Part shown: positions 33,713-47,368 of the stretch, in pieces | Numbering within the stretch: position 1 is the stretch's first letter | Layout of the letters: each line of letters starts with the position of its first letter | NCBI RefSeq assembly: GCF_028769735.1 | Contig: NC_088172.1 | Span: 36,480,397-36,544,396, forward strand | Length of the DNA stretch: 64,000 bases | Reading direction: 5' to 3' | Source: Zonotrichia leucophrys gambelii | Taxonomy: Eukaryota > Chordata > Aves > Passeriformes > Passerellidae | The notes under the pieces: generated by a model | Seen by the model: only the letters and a program-made list of their open reading frames with translations | Told to the model about the DNA's origin: nothing | The model's database searches: none | Made by a program: the position numbers and the translations under genes

Positions 33713-34708
33713 TAAGTATCGATTCCCTTAGTGTCAGTAATGGCATAGAAACCAGTAAGAAGAGCCCAAGCATTGTATTTTCTCTTTACTCCAACTTGGG
33801 TAAGAAAATTAGGCTAGAAAAGTTTATTTTATCACTTATAATTACCTCTCAAGGCAAAATGACCAGGTACTGGCTACAAAGCTTAGTAATGTTCTTGTTT
33901 ATCTTCTGTGTTGCTTACTGTTGAGAGAATTTAACTTTTCAACCAACTTCTTAAAACTTGACTTCTTCTCTCCTAGCTGGGCTGTGCAGCACAGAGGCAC
34001 GCTCTGGTGCAGATATGTTTGTTCAGGGTGACAGAGCCAGGGCATGTGGGTCTCACACTCTGTTAGGGATGCTCAGTAACAGGAGATGCCTCTGCTGGTC
34101 TTGGAGCATCCTTAAAATGAATAGCAGAGGCAACTTGCCCAACTGAACAAGAATATTCAGAAGCAGACTTCAGGTTTCTAAGTCAAAAATATTCTTTAAC
34201 CCTCTCTTTCTCCTTGGTATTAGGTGGAGATCTCCCCATCTGTCTGCTAACCTGTAGAGTAAAGCTCTTGTTTAGGACTTAAATGGATGCTTAGTTTCAA
34301 TTATCTTAAATATTGTTGAACGCATAAAATATCTGGACATAAGGAGAAATTATGGTGAAGAAGGAAGTGTCTTTTAGCATGAATACAAACTCTTGCTGGA
34401 GTGTAACAAGCATGGGTCATGAGGCTCTGGGGGTACAGTGAACACTTGATGTGGTTCCTCACTAAGTTGTTTTTTTTTAATGAAATTTTCATATTAAACT
34501 CAGCCAACCTTTACTTTGCCCAATCCACTTTGCCTATTTCTAGTGAAGTTGTCTGGAACTTCACAAAGCAAAGGACCAGCTGTGCCATTCCAACTTCTCC
34601 CTGCTGTCCCCACCTTTGTTTCATTCTGCCATAGGCTGGCACTGTACAGAGTGCACAGGAGTGGAGAAAGGGGGCAGGAAATCTGTGGTGTGAGCTCATG
34701 TGAGATTC
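33713..34708. other. Unique non-coding DNA
   Basis: No feature recognised. Overlapping open frames at 34500-34830 on both strands partly read into the following CR1. Confidence 0.4.
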
Positions 34709-35172
34709 TCCAGTTCCAGCTCCCTGCATGGGCAGGGACACCTTGCATTAGACCAGGTTGCTCAAACTCCATTCAACCCAGCCTTGGGCACTTGCAAGGA
34801 TGGAACACCCACAGCTTCTCTGGGTGTTAACACCTGTTCCTGTGTCTCATCACCCTCACAGGGAAGAATTTCTTCATAAAATCCAATGTAAATCTGCTCT
34901 TTCAGTTTGAAGCCATTCCCCCTTGCCCTGTCACTCCAGGGCCTTGTAAAAAATCCCTCTCCATCTTTCATGTTAACTCCCTTCAGGTAGGCGCTGGGAG
35001 GCCACCGTCACGTCACCCTGAAGCTTCTCCTCCCCAGGCTGAACAATCCCAGTTCTTCCAGTCTTTCCTCATAGCAGAGCTGCTCCATGCCTCTGATAAT
35101 CCTGGTGTCCCAGCCCTGGCCTCACTCCAACACGTTCACATCCTCCCTGTGCTGGGACCCCAGCGCTAGTTG
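34709..35172 (-). mobile_element. CR1 LINE, 3' UTR
   Basis: 'ccctgcatgggcagggacac', 'attagaccaggttgctcaaa', 'cagcttctctgggtgttaac', 'caccctcacagggaagaatt', 'tgaagccattcccccttgcc', 'ctccccaggctgaacaatcc' and 'ctgataatcctggtgtccc' are in the reverse order of a CR1. The extreme 3' end is missing. Confidence 0.93.
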
Positions 35173-35720
35173 CAATTATCAGACACTCCACAGAAGGAGT
35201 GTCTCTGAATTTAACCAATAACAAGTCAATTACAAAGGAACTGGAGCTATTCAGACTTACTTTGAAATGCCCACAAAATGTTAACAAGGAGAGGAGAATG
35301 GAAAGAGAAAACAACACTTGTAAGTTTGCTAGACAAATATTTTCCCTTACAGGTGGTTTAATACTTGAGAAAGCTCACAAATAGAATTGAGCAGGGAACA
35401 AAGTAGATTAACTTCCACACGGGTGTTCAGTTGCTGAGCTGTTGTTGTTCTGATTGGGAAAAAAAGACAAACTTTTTTCTTTCTGCATAAGATCCATATT
35501 AAACGTTTTTAAAGTTCATCATTGTTTGTTTATAATCTGGTTTTATGTTTCAAGTGATTTTAAAATAACTTGAATAGATGAGAAATTTAAAGTATTTTTA
35601 CACTATTTTACCCCTAATATTCCAAAAGAGATAGTTTTAAGGGTATTGTAGATGCTTCCTTTTATACAGAATGAATGCAATGCTTGTTTTCACTGAAACT
35701 GAATTTCTTGACCAAATATG
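35173..35720. other. Unique AT-rich DNA between CR1 copies
   Basis: No feature recognised. Confidence 0.4.
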
Positions 35721-35894
35721 AACAGGTTCTCCAGAGAAGTTGCAGACGCCCCATCCTTGGAAGTGTTCAAGCCCAGGCTGGACAGGGCTTGGAACAACCT
35801 GGGATAGTGGAAGGTGTCCCTGTCCATGGCAGGGGCTTGGAACTGAATAATCTTTAAGGTCTCTTGCAAACCAAGCCCTTTTATGATTCTATAG
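35721..35894 (+). mobile_element. CR1 LINE 3' end
   Basis: 'aacaggttctccagagaagt', 'gccccatccttggaagtgtt', 'aagcccaggctggacaggg', 'gatagtggaaggtgtccctg' and 'cttttatgattctatag' are the standard CR1 3' landmarks with the terminal octamer. Confidence 0.95.
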
Positions 35895-38800
35895 AATCTT
35901 CTTCCCTCCAAATTGTTGGGCGTATAATGCCAACCCCTCCTGCACAAAAAAACCTGTCAGAACTGAGGTAAATTCAGATGATTTCTAGGGTTATTACAAA
36001 GCATTTACTGGCTCTGCAAAAGCAAATTTAACCAATCTACAGATACACTGGGATTTGTGAAAGCAATAGTGGACAGTCCTGAGATGTGAATATGCTGATC
36101 AGGGCATGAATAGTTCTGGACTTCACAGTAAATTTTACTGGATGAAATGAAGCTTTTTGAAAGAAAAAAAAATAATGTAATCAGATCTGCTGGAATGTAA
36201 TCTTTTTGAACTATTAAATGTCAATATAGGTCTCACACTGGGTATTAGTAGAGTCAAGGGTTAAATCAGTGTTGCCTTCACTGCTGGGCACTGTGAGACT
36301 GCAAGGCAGGTGAGTGAAAAAAACACAGAGACTGAGAATGGTAAAGAGGATAAAAATGCACCATGAACACACTGAGCACTGCTCATTTTTAATGGGTATC
36401 TAATATTATTCTCCTTCATCCATGGGTCTAATTTGGTCTTAATAGAAACAGCCATAGCTCCTACTGGATTTGACCTTTAAGTGAAATGATAAGAGGGGAT
36501 AAAGGCCAGGCTTGCAAGGTTACAGAATTTAGTGATGCCCCATTACACTCCAATTAAAAAGGGCTAAAAGTGACACTTGCAATCATTTGAAAATGAATGA
36601 AAACAGGGCTGACATGCATGTTTTTGTAAGAATTTTTTTCCTTAGCTATGAAAAAGGAGGCATTTGAAAAAAAAAACAAACAACTTATTTGAGGATACTA
36701 AAAATTAGATTCCATGACTGGCTTTTTTGTTTGCTTGTTTGGGTTTTTTGCATGTGGAATGAAAGAGGGGAGAGAAGAAGCCCTCTATAATTGGTGAGTT
36801 GAAAAACTGGACTGCTGCACAAAGTGCAAGACAATCTAGTCGATTTTATAATCCAATATAGCAATTCACAAGGCACAGAGTCCCCCAAAAGATGTTTAAA
36901 ATGCAAATTGCACTGATTTTATTTAATCTAATACTTTGAATACCTGAGGGCTTTTCTTCATCCAAGTGTTTTCCACTCTTTGATTATCCATTGTGCTCAG
37001 GCAGGACAGCAAAAATTCTCCCACCAACACCAAGGAAATGTCACATGTAAGGTCTGGCTCGTTTTTTTCCAGACAATCCCTCTCAGCCCCTGTTTCTCAT
37101 GTGTTTCTGACTGTCTACCTCCACAGTCTCCAAGCTGTGGACTGTGGCCTTCCAGTACTTTTCCTTGGGTTCTAAAAACCAAAAATTATCAAAGCCACAG
37201 CTCCACATGTGGAATAGGCAGGAGACATAATTTGTTAAACTTTACATGCTGACAAACATAAATCAAAGGACATCAAAGAATTCCTATTATGCTACAATTA
37301 AATAATTAGTTTGATGTATAATTTCTTCTGAATTTTACAGTTCTGTAGCCCTCAGCTCTGTGGCCAAGACCTTAAGTAACACCTCCCATCCCCTTGCTGT
37401 CATGGTACAGCTGCAAAATCCCCCAAAGTGTTGCCTTCCCATGGCTGATCCTGGAGCTGAGCTACTCCTGGGATCTGCCACTCCTTCCATAGACAGGGAG
37501 AAGTTTGCTCAGCAGCAGTGGCAGCTGAACAAGGTGATTTTGTGATTGTGAACGCTCACTTCTCCATGTGAACAGCAAAGCAGGGACTGCTGCCAGCACA
37601 GGGGTGGGAAGGAAGGTGCAGATCAGAAAATGTTCCAGCTTTGGAGGACGAGTGTGACTGTTCCCAGAGGCAGATCTGGGGCACTGGCTGTCCTTCACTG
37701 CCTCTGCAGCCACCTCACTGCAGAGTCCTTCCCTGGCTGCCAGTCCCAGGTGGCTGTGGCTTTACTATTTCTAACAAAGGAAGCCCTACTTCCTAAGCCT
37801 GGGCCAGACCAGGAGTATTTTTTCTGCAGCGCAAGAGGAAAGCCAAGAAAATATTTCTGCTGAACAACCTGGTGTTCCTAACTCCTCAAGGCTCAGCTTC
37901 TGGGTCTGCTTCCCCAGACCTGGAGTGTGAGATAAGTCTTCCTTTTACTTTGAGAATTAATAGGGCTGAAGTAAGTAATTATTGAAAATTCTCTCCCTCA
38001 GGAGATCAAAGCTCTCTAGTCATTTGCAATTGGCTTGAGGAGGGACATCAGTATTAAATGTGAGCTCATCTCCATAGTGCTAAAGACTTCCTCTAGCCAA
38101 GATACTCCATGGAAAAAGAAAAACATAGAAAGAAGAATGAAAATCTAAAACCTAAGTCCATCTATTGACTCACAGAGGCTCAGCATGAAGACAGTTAAGA
38201 GGTGATAAGGTCCAGCTCAAGGGATGGACAGGTTAATTGCAACTAGGAATGAGATGCTGGTAAACTGGGAGCTAAAACAGAAAACTATTTTCTAAAAGGA
38301 TCTGAAAATTTTCTATGAATATGTATGGATGCTTTAATTATTGCACTCTCATTAAAGTGAGAAATATTGTTTGCCTGGTACTGAATTTGTACAAATATTA
38401 CTTCATTTCACAAGTTTAAGAATAGTTGGACCTTTATATGGGAAAACTCAGCCCCTGTCAACAATGATCATTTCAAGACATATCTAATTCTACAATAGCA
38501 TCTAATGGCTGGATTTTGGCCATAATTGTTTGTTTTCCATAAAGTGAGAGAGACAGAGAGCATGACATCATACTCAGAATTTCTCTGGGTTTCTGACAGG
38601 AAACCTTGGGAGTAGAACCATCCGAAAGAAAGAAACAACTGGGCTGAGCAGGAGGGTAGCCTCTAGCTTGAAGAGAAATCCTGGAGAGCAGATTGGGAAG
38701 GTGTTCACTGGGGACATTGCACAAAGTTTTAGAAAGAAAAATAAGGTACGAATGGGATGACATGGAGAACAAATATTAGGAAGGCTTACATCTTCAAAAA

Positions 38801-39018
38801 AGGCAAGGGAGTGAAGGACATACCTACAGGTGTTAGTCTGTGAAAAACAGGAGCGCTGCTGCATATCCAGCCTCACGCCAAGTCAGGTTGAGAAATACTT
38901 CAACCTGACTTCAACTTTGAGATCATCTGAGCCTTGTGATGCATTGCTGAAATAATTTTATGCATATACATATATATGTAATAAAAACCAACCCAATAAC
39001 CCATAATATCAAATCGTA
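35895..39018. other. Unique non-coding DNA with one strong hairpin
   Basis: No gene found. A 12-bp perfect hairpin lies at 38880-38911 and an AT alternating tract near 38960-38980. Confidence 0.4.
38880..38911. repeat. Perfect 12-bp stem hairpin
   Basis: AAGTCAGGTTGA (38880-38891) is the exact reverse complement of TCAACCTGACTT (38900-38911), with an 8-base loop between. It could form a cruciform in DNA or a short stem if transcribed. At 12 pairs it is shorter than a typical microRNA precursor. Confidence 0.9.
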
Positions 39019-39226
39019 AAACCATAGAATATTTTGGGTTTAGAGAGACCTTCAACAACAACATCTAATTTCAAACCCCCTGCCATAGGCAAGGACACCT
39101 TCCACTAGACCAGATTGTTCCAAGTCCCTTCCACAACCTGGCCTTGAGCACTTCCAGGAGCTGGGCATCTGCAGTTTCTCTGGGCAACCTGTGCCATTGC
39201 CTCACCACCCTCAGAATTATAAATTC
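39019..39226 (-). mobile_element. CR1 LINE 3' end
   Basis: 'aaaccatagaatattttggg', 'ggcaaggacaccttccacta', 'gaccagattgttccaagtcc', 'aacctggccttgagcacttc', 'tttctctgggcaacctgtgc' and 'tgcctcaccaccctcag' read as a reversed CR1. Confidence 0.95.
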
Positions 39227-41449
39227 TTATTTTTAGTGGGATTTACATTATAGTGGGAAACTGTGCAACATCCTCCAAGAGAACCCTCCAAGGTCAGAGC
39301 AGCACAGTTGTGTGTGCTGACTGAAGAGGGGAATGTTTGTCAAAATTGAGATATGGTGCTTATGATAATTGTTTGATTTTAATACAGACTTCCTTAGGTG
39401 CTCACAGTGCAGCTCCACTGAGCATTGTTGTCTGAGATGCCTGGGGTTACCCTCCCTGGCCTGAGGGTGACATCCCAAAATGCATAGGTCTCCTGTGGGT
39501 TCAATGCTGCATCTGCCAAATGTGGCTGGTTATCTTTGGATACCCCAGTGCATCTCAAAGGCATGAGATTGCTTTTTTCTGTGACTGAACTGAGGCCTGA
39601 TGTGCCACTTCATTCCTTCTGAAATTGGTCTAGGATTTGAAAGACTTTTTTTTCTGGAATGAGATATTTAAAGAGTTTGATGGGCTCTGTGGGCAGGGTT
39701 CAGTCTCCAGTTCAAGCATAAAAAGAGTCTGCATGGATATGTGTACATGGAAATCAAGTGTCTGAGTAAGCAGAGAGGGTAAGAGAGCAGTAGAGCTTGG
39801 AGGGTAATTCAGCCAGTCAGTCACCAGGTTTAGGGAGATCTGAGTCACTGCTCCCAAAATGAGGAGTGGTAGAAATGTATTTATATGTTATGTCTTTGGT
39901 TTTGGCAAAGTTGTTTCCCCTAGAGAATCCTTCTGCTTGTCTTTCTTATTAGGCAAATTTTGTTTTTCTACCCAACACCTCTACAGCAAGAGTTGTTTGT
40001 TTGGGTTTTTTTTAATAGGTGAACAGATGTTGGTGGGAGTATCTCAAATATACACTTGAAAATGCTGTACTTGAAAATGAAGTCTGAAAAGGCCTAGAAT
40101 TTTTAATAATTTAGGAAAAAGAAAAGACCTATCTTCACAAGGAAAACCTTGCAAGATGCTGTGAGGACAAATACTGCTGCAAAGCTGGAAGGGGGCCAGG
40201 AGAACACAGTAAGTCAGAAAGACAGAAGAGAAAGTAAATGAGGGAGTGAAAAAATAAGGCACAAGAGAAGACAGCTGATAGAAACACAGAGAAACAGGCA
40301 AAGTACAAACACAGACTTGAGGAAAGATGTAGAAACTGTAGAAGACACATACAAGGATGGTGAGAAAAAGAGCAAACCCCAAATCTGGTGTGCTGTAGCA
40401 CCAACTGGTTGAATGGGATGCTGAAGGAGAGGGCAGATTAAACAAAATTCTACTTTTGATAGTAAAACTGTCTTAAAAATACATGCCTTCTCTTTCTGCT
40501 CCCACACATATCACACATATTCCCACCTCCTTAGCTACACTGCTTGGAGAACTTCATTCTGTTTCCCTGCTCATTTTAAAGGGCTGTATTTCACTTCTAT
40601 GCACCTTGAATTTCTGTGCTTCTGGTTCCAGAGTGGCCTCATGAAGAGTGCAGGACAACCTTGACCTGCAGAGCAGGAGAAGAAAACCACTGCCTGTGGT
40701 GAAGGCAGTTGTAATGCATGCCAGGTCAATAGATATGGTCATTCCAGAAAACTAAAATCATAGAATTTAATTTAAAATGTTGAGGTTTTTTAAATTTTTT
40801 TTTAATATTTTTTTAATCTTGTCCTTACCAGGTAAACTGTTGGTAAGAATGCCATAGAGAAAACAGGAGTACATCTAGAACAGCTGCTGTTTGAAGAGAT
40901 GTGTGTTCTTCTCAGATGTGGCCAAAGACAGGTTAAAAAAGGCTTTATCATGGTACTGAATGTGCTGAAATCTCAATGCTGCAGCCACACTCTGGCTGAC
41001 CCCAGCTCTGGGGGTTCTTACTATAGGTTGTTCTCCAGAGAATAATGTCCAGTGCCATCAGTGTCACCAGTAAAAGGATAAAAGGAGGACAGGTGCTCCC
41101 CTTGTAACTGCAGCCATTACTCTGTAGCCTGCAGCTCAGAAACCACTGGTACATGACACTCCTGGGTATTTTGTGAGGCACAGTTCAGAACAGGCTTAAT
41201 TCAAGTGCTGTGGTCTCATGGTCACCAGAAACTTGGTGGTGACCATGTTTCAGGAATGCTGTTGGTTGTGTACTCTCAAGTGGATTACCAAGAAAATGAA
41301 GGCAGCAGTATAAGGGACAGCGCCTTGAGAAGGGGCTGCAGCAAGGTGGATGAGTAAATAAGGAGTTACCAGTTTTGAACACATTTTGATAGTGTTTTTC
41401 TTCATGAAACAGGATGAATGCTCAAGATTCTGTTGAAATGTGAGGATGC
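39227..41449. other. Unique non-coding DNA with one hairpin
   Basis: No gene found. A-rich on the plus strand at 40220-40330; the long minus-strand open frames there (for example 40044-40445) are Phe/Leu/Ser/Pro-rich, as expected for a pyrimidine-rich strand. An 11-bp hairpin lies at 41217-41247. Confidence 0.4.
41217..41247. repeat. Perfect 11-bp stem hairpin
   Basis: CATGGTCACCA (41217-41227) pairs exactly with TGGTGACCATG (41237-41247) over a 9-base loop. The core GGTCACC/GGTGACC resembles divided nuclear-receptor half-site sequence, but this is only a resemblance. Confidence 0.9.
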
Positions 41450-41590
41450 TAATGATGCCAGAGTTCAAGGAGTGTCCAGACAGTGTTTTTAGCCACATGG
41501 TTTAGTTTTGGGTAGTCCTGCATGGAGCAGGGATTTGGACTTGATGATTCTTGGGTCCCCTCCGACTTGACAAACTCCAAATCCTGGCAG
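41450..41590 (+). mobile_element. CR1 LINE 3' end
   Basis: 'gagttcaaggagtgtccaga', 'acatggtttagttttgggta', 'gtcctgcatggagcagggat', 'ttggacttgatgattcttgg' and 'gtcccctccgacttg' follow the last 140 bases of a CR1. The octamer tail is eroded. Confidence 0.85.
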
Positions 41591-42342
41591 TCTTACTAAT
41601 GATGTCAGTGATCAGAATGTACTGAGTGGTTCTCTCCCCTGAGTCAGTAAAATTTTTCCTTCCTAGTGTCAAGGCTTTTACAGGGTTTGGCCTCTGCAAA
41701 ATGCCCCATCAAAGAGCAATCCAGGATAAGTGATGAAACACAGGAGAAGGGTTAATATTGCGCTGAGAAGCAGTGTGTGTGTTTTTCAGAAACAGATGGC
41801 ATGCAGAAGTATCTGTCAGGTCATTTTGACCCAGATGAGTGTGATTCTTCACAAAACAAATAAACTGAAAGTATTACTTGCTTCTTATTGCCTACACTTA
41901 ATTATATCGTTAGAGCTGGTGCCATAATTAGAGCCGAGACCCGCTCTGCAACAGCCCTGGAGCTCACACTGCAGAAGCAGATGAAGCTTCTTCAGAGAGC
42001 TGTGCTGATCAGGGCACAAAGGTTCCCAGAGCAGAAGTTCAGCCAGAAAACAAGAAAAGTGTATCAGGAAGGGAAACAAAGGCATAAATATTTGGATGCA
42101 CTGGGGAAAGTAGCAGAGATTAAAACAAGTTCTGAAGCTTGATGACAGAAAATCAAAGAAGCTTTGTTGGTTGCCTGTGGTTGTACACTTAGAGCAGTGG
42201 ACAATTTTGTCCTTCTGTGTCATCCTACAAGTACAAACACCAATTTCATCCATAAGAGGAATTAAACAGTTTATGAAAAATCAAAGAGCTAAAGTAACCT
42301 CTCATAGAAATGAACAGCTGCTACTACTTTGAGGGTATACTG

Positions 42343-42436
42343 ATTTTTGGGTTCTGTTTGTTTGGTTGGGGTTCTGTTTGTTTTGTTTGTTTATTTGCTT
42401 TTTATTTTGTTTTGTTTTGGTTTTGTTTTTTGTTTT
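42343..42436 (+). repeat. T/G-rich simple sequence (TTTG/TTTTG type)
   Basis: Irregular repeats of TTTG, TTTTG and GGTTCTGTTTG fill the stretch. It looks like decayed simple sequence; a degraded poly(A) tail of a retrocopy on the minus strand is possible, but no retrocopy body is visible. Confidence 0.8.
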
Positions 42437-45400
42437 AAGCAACTGCTGTGAACTGGAGGACAAAGGGGCATTTTTGATGTTTCTGGAATTCTTTCTTAAA
42501 TAGTGTTTTGAAATATTTGATGTGACTCAGAAAACACTCAAAGCAGAATGTTTGGGCATGGATCTTAGGATCTTCAGGATCCACGAGGATATCTGGGGTT
42601 GCACATGATTACAGTGCCCTGTGTTAACCACTGAAAGCAGGTGCATCATTATTTATCCTCCATGTGTTGGAGTCAGACTCTGTGCACCAAGTGTCCAAGT
42701 ACTGAAGGGAAACGCACACACTTGTAAATGTCTGATTTAGAACTTATTCCGTTGGGACATACCACATCTGCAAAAAAAATTTAAAAAAACCCTCACATAT
42801 TATGCATAGGCAAGAGGATTGAGTCCTGGTGGCTTTTGGGATAATCCTAGAACAAAATTATTCAGAGAACCTTCACAAACACAGGGAACAAGGTTCTCCT
42901 TGCCTCATGGGTAAGCAGATGAGCCCCTATATTCACATACTGCCCTGAATATGGTGAGTCCAAGGCAGAGTTAACTATGTTTAGAGCAAATCATAAAACC
43001 CTATTTGAATGTAGTGCATGATCATAACACTGAAACAGTGAGAAATTTAATTGTGAAACTACTGGATGACAGTTGAGTCTAAAACTCTTCTGACTTTCCG
43101 CCGAAGCTTGGTTTTGTTTGCTCTTGTGAAATGACAAATCTGGTCCTACTTTCTTTGTCCTCTGTCCTTCATTAAGACTGTATGCTTGAACAGTGTTATT
43201 TTTCAATGAAGCTGTTGTGACATATGCAAACCCTTTCCATGGTGCAAACCCCACATAAGAACCTGCATGAGAAAAAGGGACTATGCAGGAACAAATCATG
43301 GGCAGCAAAGTTAAGTAGTGTTTAATCTGGCAGCAAATGGGGAAGTTCATGCATTTTGCTCATTAAAACACCTTTAATGCATTGAATGGATCTCTTGTGG
43401 AGAATACTGCTCCTGTACATTAATTGTAAGTGCCTTGTGGGAGCTGTAAGAGCAGCTTTTTTTGGTGTTACCTTGGTGCTGGCACCTTGCTGACACCACC
43501 AATCTGTTAGGAGGAGTTTGCTGTGGAACCTTAAAGTGCTCTCTGCTCTAAGTGGGGTGTGATCAGAGCTGTAAACTAAACTAAACTGCTGTAGTAAATA
43601 AAAATCTTCACTCCTCCCAAGCCACGCTAACCTCAAAATTTGTTGGCCTCACTGACTTTTAGAAATTCCTGAGTCAGCCCTTCTGCTGTGATTCACTGTG
43701 GTTTTGCATTAAGGGATGAAGCTCCACACACTCCAACAGGCTCCAGGTTTAGTGGCTTCAATGACCACTGAACTTTAACTTGAATTATCATCCATGAGAA
43801 ATATTATATTTTTAAAATAATTTGGACTCTTTTCAACCTCTGCAGTAGGATGAGGTGAATCCCAGTTTCTATTTCTCTCCACTGTTTACAAATAAAAATG
43901 CTGGAGGGACTACCTTAAAAAGAGGCATCTAAAATATGAAACATATGAAATTAAATTAATCCCTTCTGTTATATCAGAGTATTTTATTTCTATTTAAACA
44001 TTCTTAATATGGGAGGCTTGGGAGTTTATTAATGATTCATCATTTGAGAGGTTCAACAAATAGAAACTCCACCTAAATTTCCTCCTTACATAGAGTATAA
44101 AAGATTATTGCCACTCTTTAGGGTTTGGAGGAAAGCCTTTACTGCATTTAAAATAAATATGTAAATATTGCACAGTGGTTATCTTGTTCTTTATAGATAT
44201 CTGCCCCTGTAATGATAGGTAAATATTTACAGTTATTTTTATATTTTAGACTTTTAGCTGACAGAATCATTAGAGTGTAATTTAGCAGCAAGGACTTCAG
44301 CCAGGTATCCTTGAGCTGTGGAAAAGCACTGCAGTACTGAATATTCACTGAGATTCTCCCATTTTCTTTCAATGCATTTTATTTGGATGAATGTGGTCTA
44401 ATTTTATATGGAGTCCCTTCCGAAGCTCATAAAACTCTGTGGATTAAAAGAGCCATAATGAACTATGTTCTATTCAAAACATTTACATGTCTCCCTTGAT
44501 CTCTGATGTGTACAATTGTAAGTGCCACAGTTCTGATGACAAAATTCCCAGCAATCTATATAAAGAGCAGGAATATTTATGCATTTTAGTGGTGAATTTT
44601 TAAGGATTATGTTTGATCTCCACAGATGCACACATTCATATCTCATGAATTCTGAAAAAGGGAAAATTCATATCAAACTGTACTTGGGATCAGCTTACAG
44701 TATGAGACCTGCATGTCTAAAAGTTCTTTTACATTTTATGCTCAAATTACAGTTTGGAAAGTTTTATTCTCTTTCTTGTTTTATTATATACTTTATTCTA
44801 TGACCTTCCCAAACTCTATTAGCTGCCTGAGCTAAATCTTTGTATAGCATTGTTTTACTTTCCTTGTTTCTGGCACCATTTCCAACTATAAATAAGAAAT
44901 TACAGAGTAAAAAAACCAGAAATATTATTCTTATATGCAGAGATTTAAGAAAACTCCCCATAAACAGGGTTTTTTGAGAAGAGAAGTGCTAACAAGCATG
45001 AAAATAACAAATTAATAGAGGTCTAGGGAGCCTTAAATCTCTTCCCACTTGTATATGTGTTGTAGTGAGCGTGGATACAGTTCTGCCTCATCTCATATCC
45101 TACAAATTCATTCCACCCCTCAGACAGGAATTGTGCCTATCTCCTCTCCTCAGCTATCTGTCTTTGCAGCCCATTTTTCAATGTTTTCCTACCTGATCAT
45201 ATATTTTTTTCTTGTTTAAGTTTTAAGAATACTTTTTCCTGAGTTTACCAATGTCTGTTTTGAGGAGAAATTTGACCATTTCCCTCCTAAACCTCTGCTG
45301 CACTCAAGGCTGATGACAGGAACCTTAGTGCTTCGTAAGTCCCCCAAATAAGGTTGGAAATCTGGAGTAATTAACAACCTCAATTAGGGCCATCAATATT

Positions 45401-47334
45401 GCCTTTCTTTTGCATATTGTTTAAGTCATTAAAAGACTTCTGGGCAACAACTGAACTTGTGAGTTGGCAAGTTTGGGATGCAATAACACTGATTTCTAAT
45501 CAGGATTCTTCTTGATGCTATTTATCATCCTCCTGCCCAAAGAACACTGTTAACTTCCAGCACTCCCTTGTGTGAGTCCTTGTACAAATATTTAAAAAGA
45601 AAGTGCAGTCCTAGAAAGATCCAAATATTTCACAGAGACAAGGACCAACAGTGACACTGCAGAAGAAAAAAGACAAAATTATTAGAGAATTAATTTATTC
45701 TTGAACAATTCCAGTAATTTTGGAACACTTTTTACAGAATAAATGCTTTTTAATAATGGTTCTTAAATGACCTTCCATTGAACCTTGAAAAAGATGCTGC
45801 ATTTTCAACCTCTTTATCTCTAAAATGGAGATTTTGCAAATCTTGACAGTTTTGAGAACTAAAAAACCACAATTTTCACTGACCTTTGCCTACTATAAAT
45901 ATGCCACCATATTCATGGTTTGTATGCATTTAGATCAACAATTAACTTGTCAAACAACAGTGATTTCCCAGAGGATAGTTCTGGAGCCAAGTCCTTACAC
46001 TGGCAGTGATCTCATTCTAGCATGTACTAAACTCCAGTTGTTAAGAGTATTTATGAAATTGAAAAGTTGTTCTATGACAAGCAAACTGTTGTATGATAGT
46101 AAATAAAGGAACAATTCTTTTTTAATAACAGTAGTCATATGTCCAGTAATCTAAAGATAATTATACTTTATGCATGTTCTGAAATTAATACTAATTTCAG
46201 CATATATCTTTGTACACTATTGCAATGTAATATATATCTAATTTTAAAGAAAGGTTGTGGGTAAGTACAAATAGTAAAAGTTATTTTCCTGGATATTCTG
46301 TTCTGTCAAACAAGCAATGAAATATAAGATGTGATCCAGCTTACCTGATACAGATGCCTACATTTAATCAGTTGAGGTTTGACTGTGCCCAGACACCCAC
46401 AAAAGGAGGAATGTTATGATGAAAAGGCAGTTTACTTATTTTATCTGATTTTTCTGCCTGTGATATCTCTAAGAATCTGCTGGTTTTTACAATTTCATCT
46501 TGCTTTGCACATCCATCTGCTGCAGTCTTGTGGCCACACAGGCTTTTTCACTGCTGCAGTACCAGTTTGCAAAGTAAAAAAAAAATAAATAGAGACAAAC
46601 TGAATTTATTGTAATTATTGGGTGGCAGTGACCTGTAAGTCCTTGGTTAAAAAGCTTGCACAGCACTGCTACAATTATAGTCTGCTCATAACCCTCTTAT
46701 AAAGGCAGTCCTGTGCAGGAGGCTTTTCCTCAGTGTGTATTTGTTTTTACTTTAGGCAGCAATGGCAATGAGTGTTTCTGGGAGTGTAAGGAATACTTTA
46801 TGCATAATATTTCAGCCTTTCCAAGGGAAATGCCACAAACGCATCTACCTCCAAGAGCTGCTGCCCCTGTGAGCCTTGCCAGCTAACATTAGTCATGGTT
46901 AGCAGCACTCGAGTGGTTTGCAGAACACAATTACATTTGGAAAAATAAATCTGCATTTCTAATAATTGTTTATATGGGATTGAAATGGAACAGCAGAGAA
47001 AAGTGTTTGCAAATAGAACAGACTCTGGTGAAAAGAGCCACATTACTCTTCATCCTTTTCCCCCAGGAAAAAGATGAAGTTGTGATAGCTTATTTTCTTG
47101 CCTGTCAGTCTGTCCTGAGTTGAAAGAGTTGAGGATTCCAAGGAGTGAACCATGTCCCATTGGGGAGGTGGCAGCAGCCAGATGGTGTCTCCTGACAGGA
47201 GCTGGGGTTTCACAGTGTCACCGCCTCACCCATGGTGGGGTTTTGCAAAGTTCTGCCACTGACATCTGACCCAGTTTTTTCCAGGGCTGCTGGAGCCTAA
47301 GCTGATGCAGAAAAAAATAGAAATAGAGGGGAGA

Positions 47335-47368
47335 TGAAATAAATAAATAAATAAATAAATTAATTAAT
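47335..47368 (+). repeat. (AAAT)n microsatellite
   Basis: Seven or so tandem AAAT units grading into AATT/TTAA. Short and imperfect at the right end. Confidence 0.95.

Noticed and set aside
40044..40445. 133-codon Phe/Leu/Ser-rich minus-strand frame resembling a membrane protein
   Set aside because: The hydrophobicity follows from the pyrimidine-rich strand; several overlapping frames look alike and there is no gene context.
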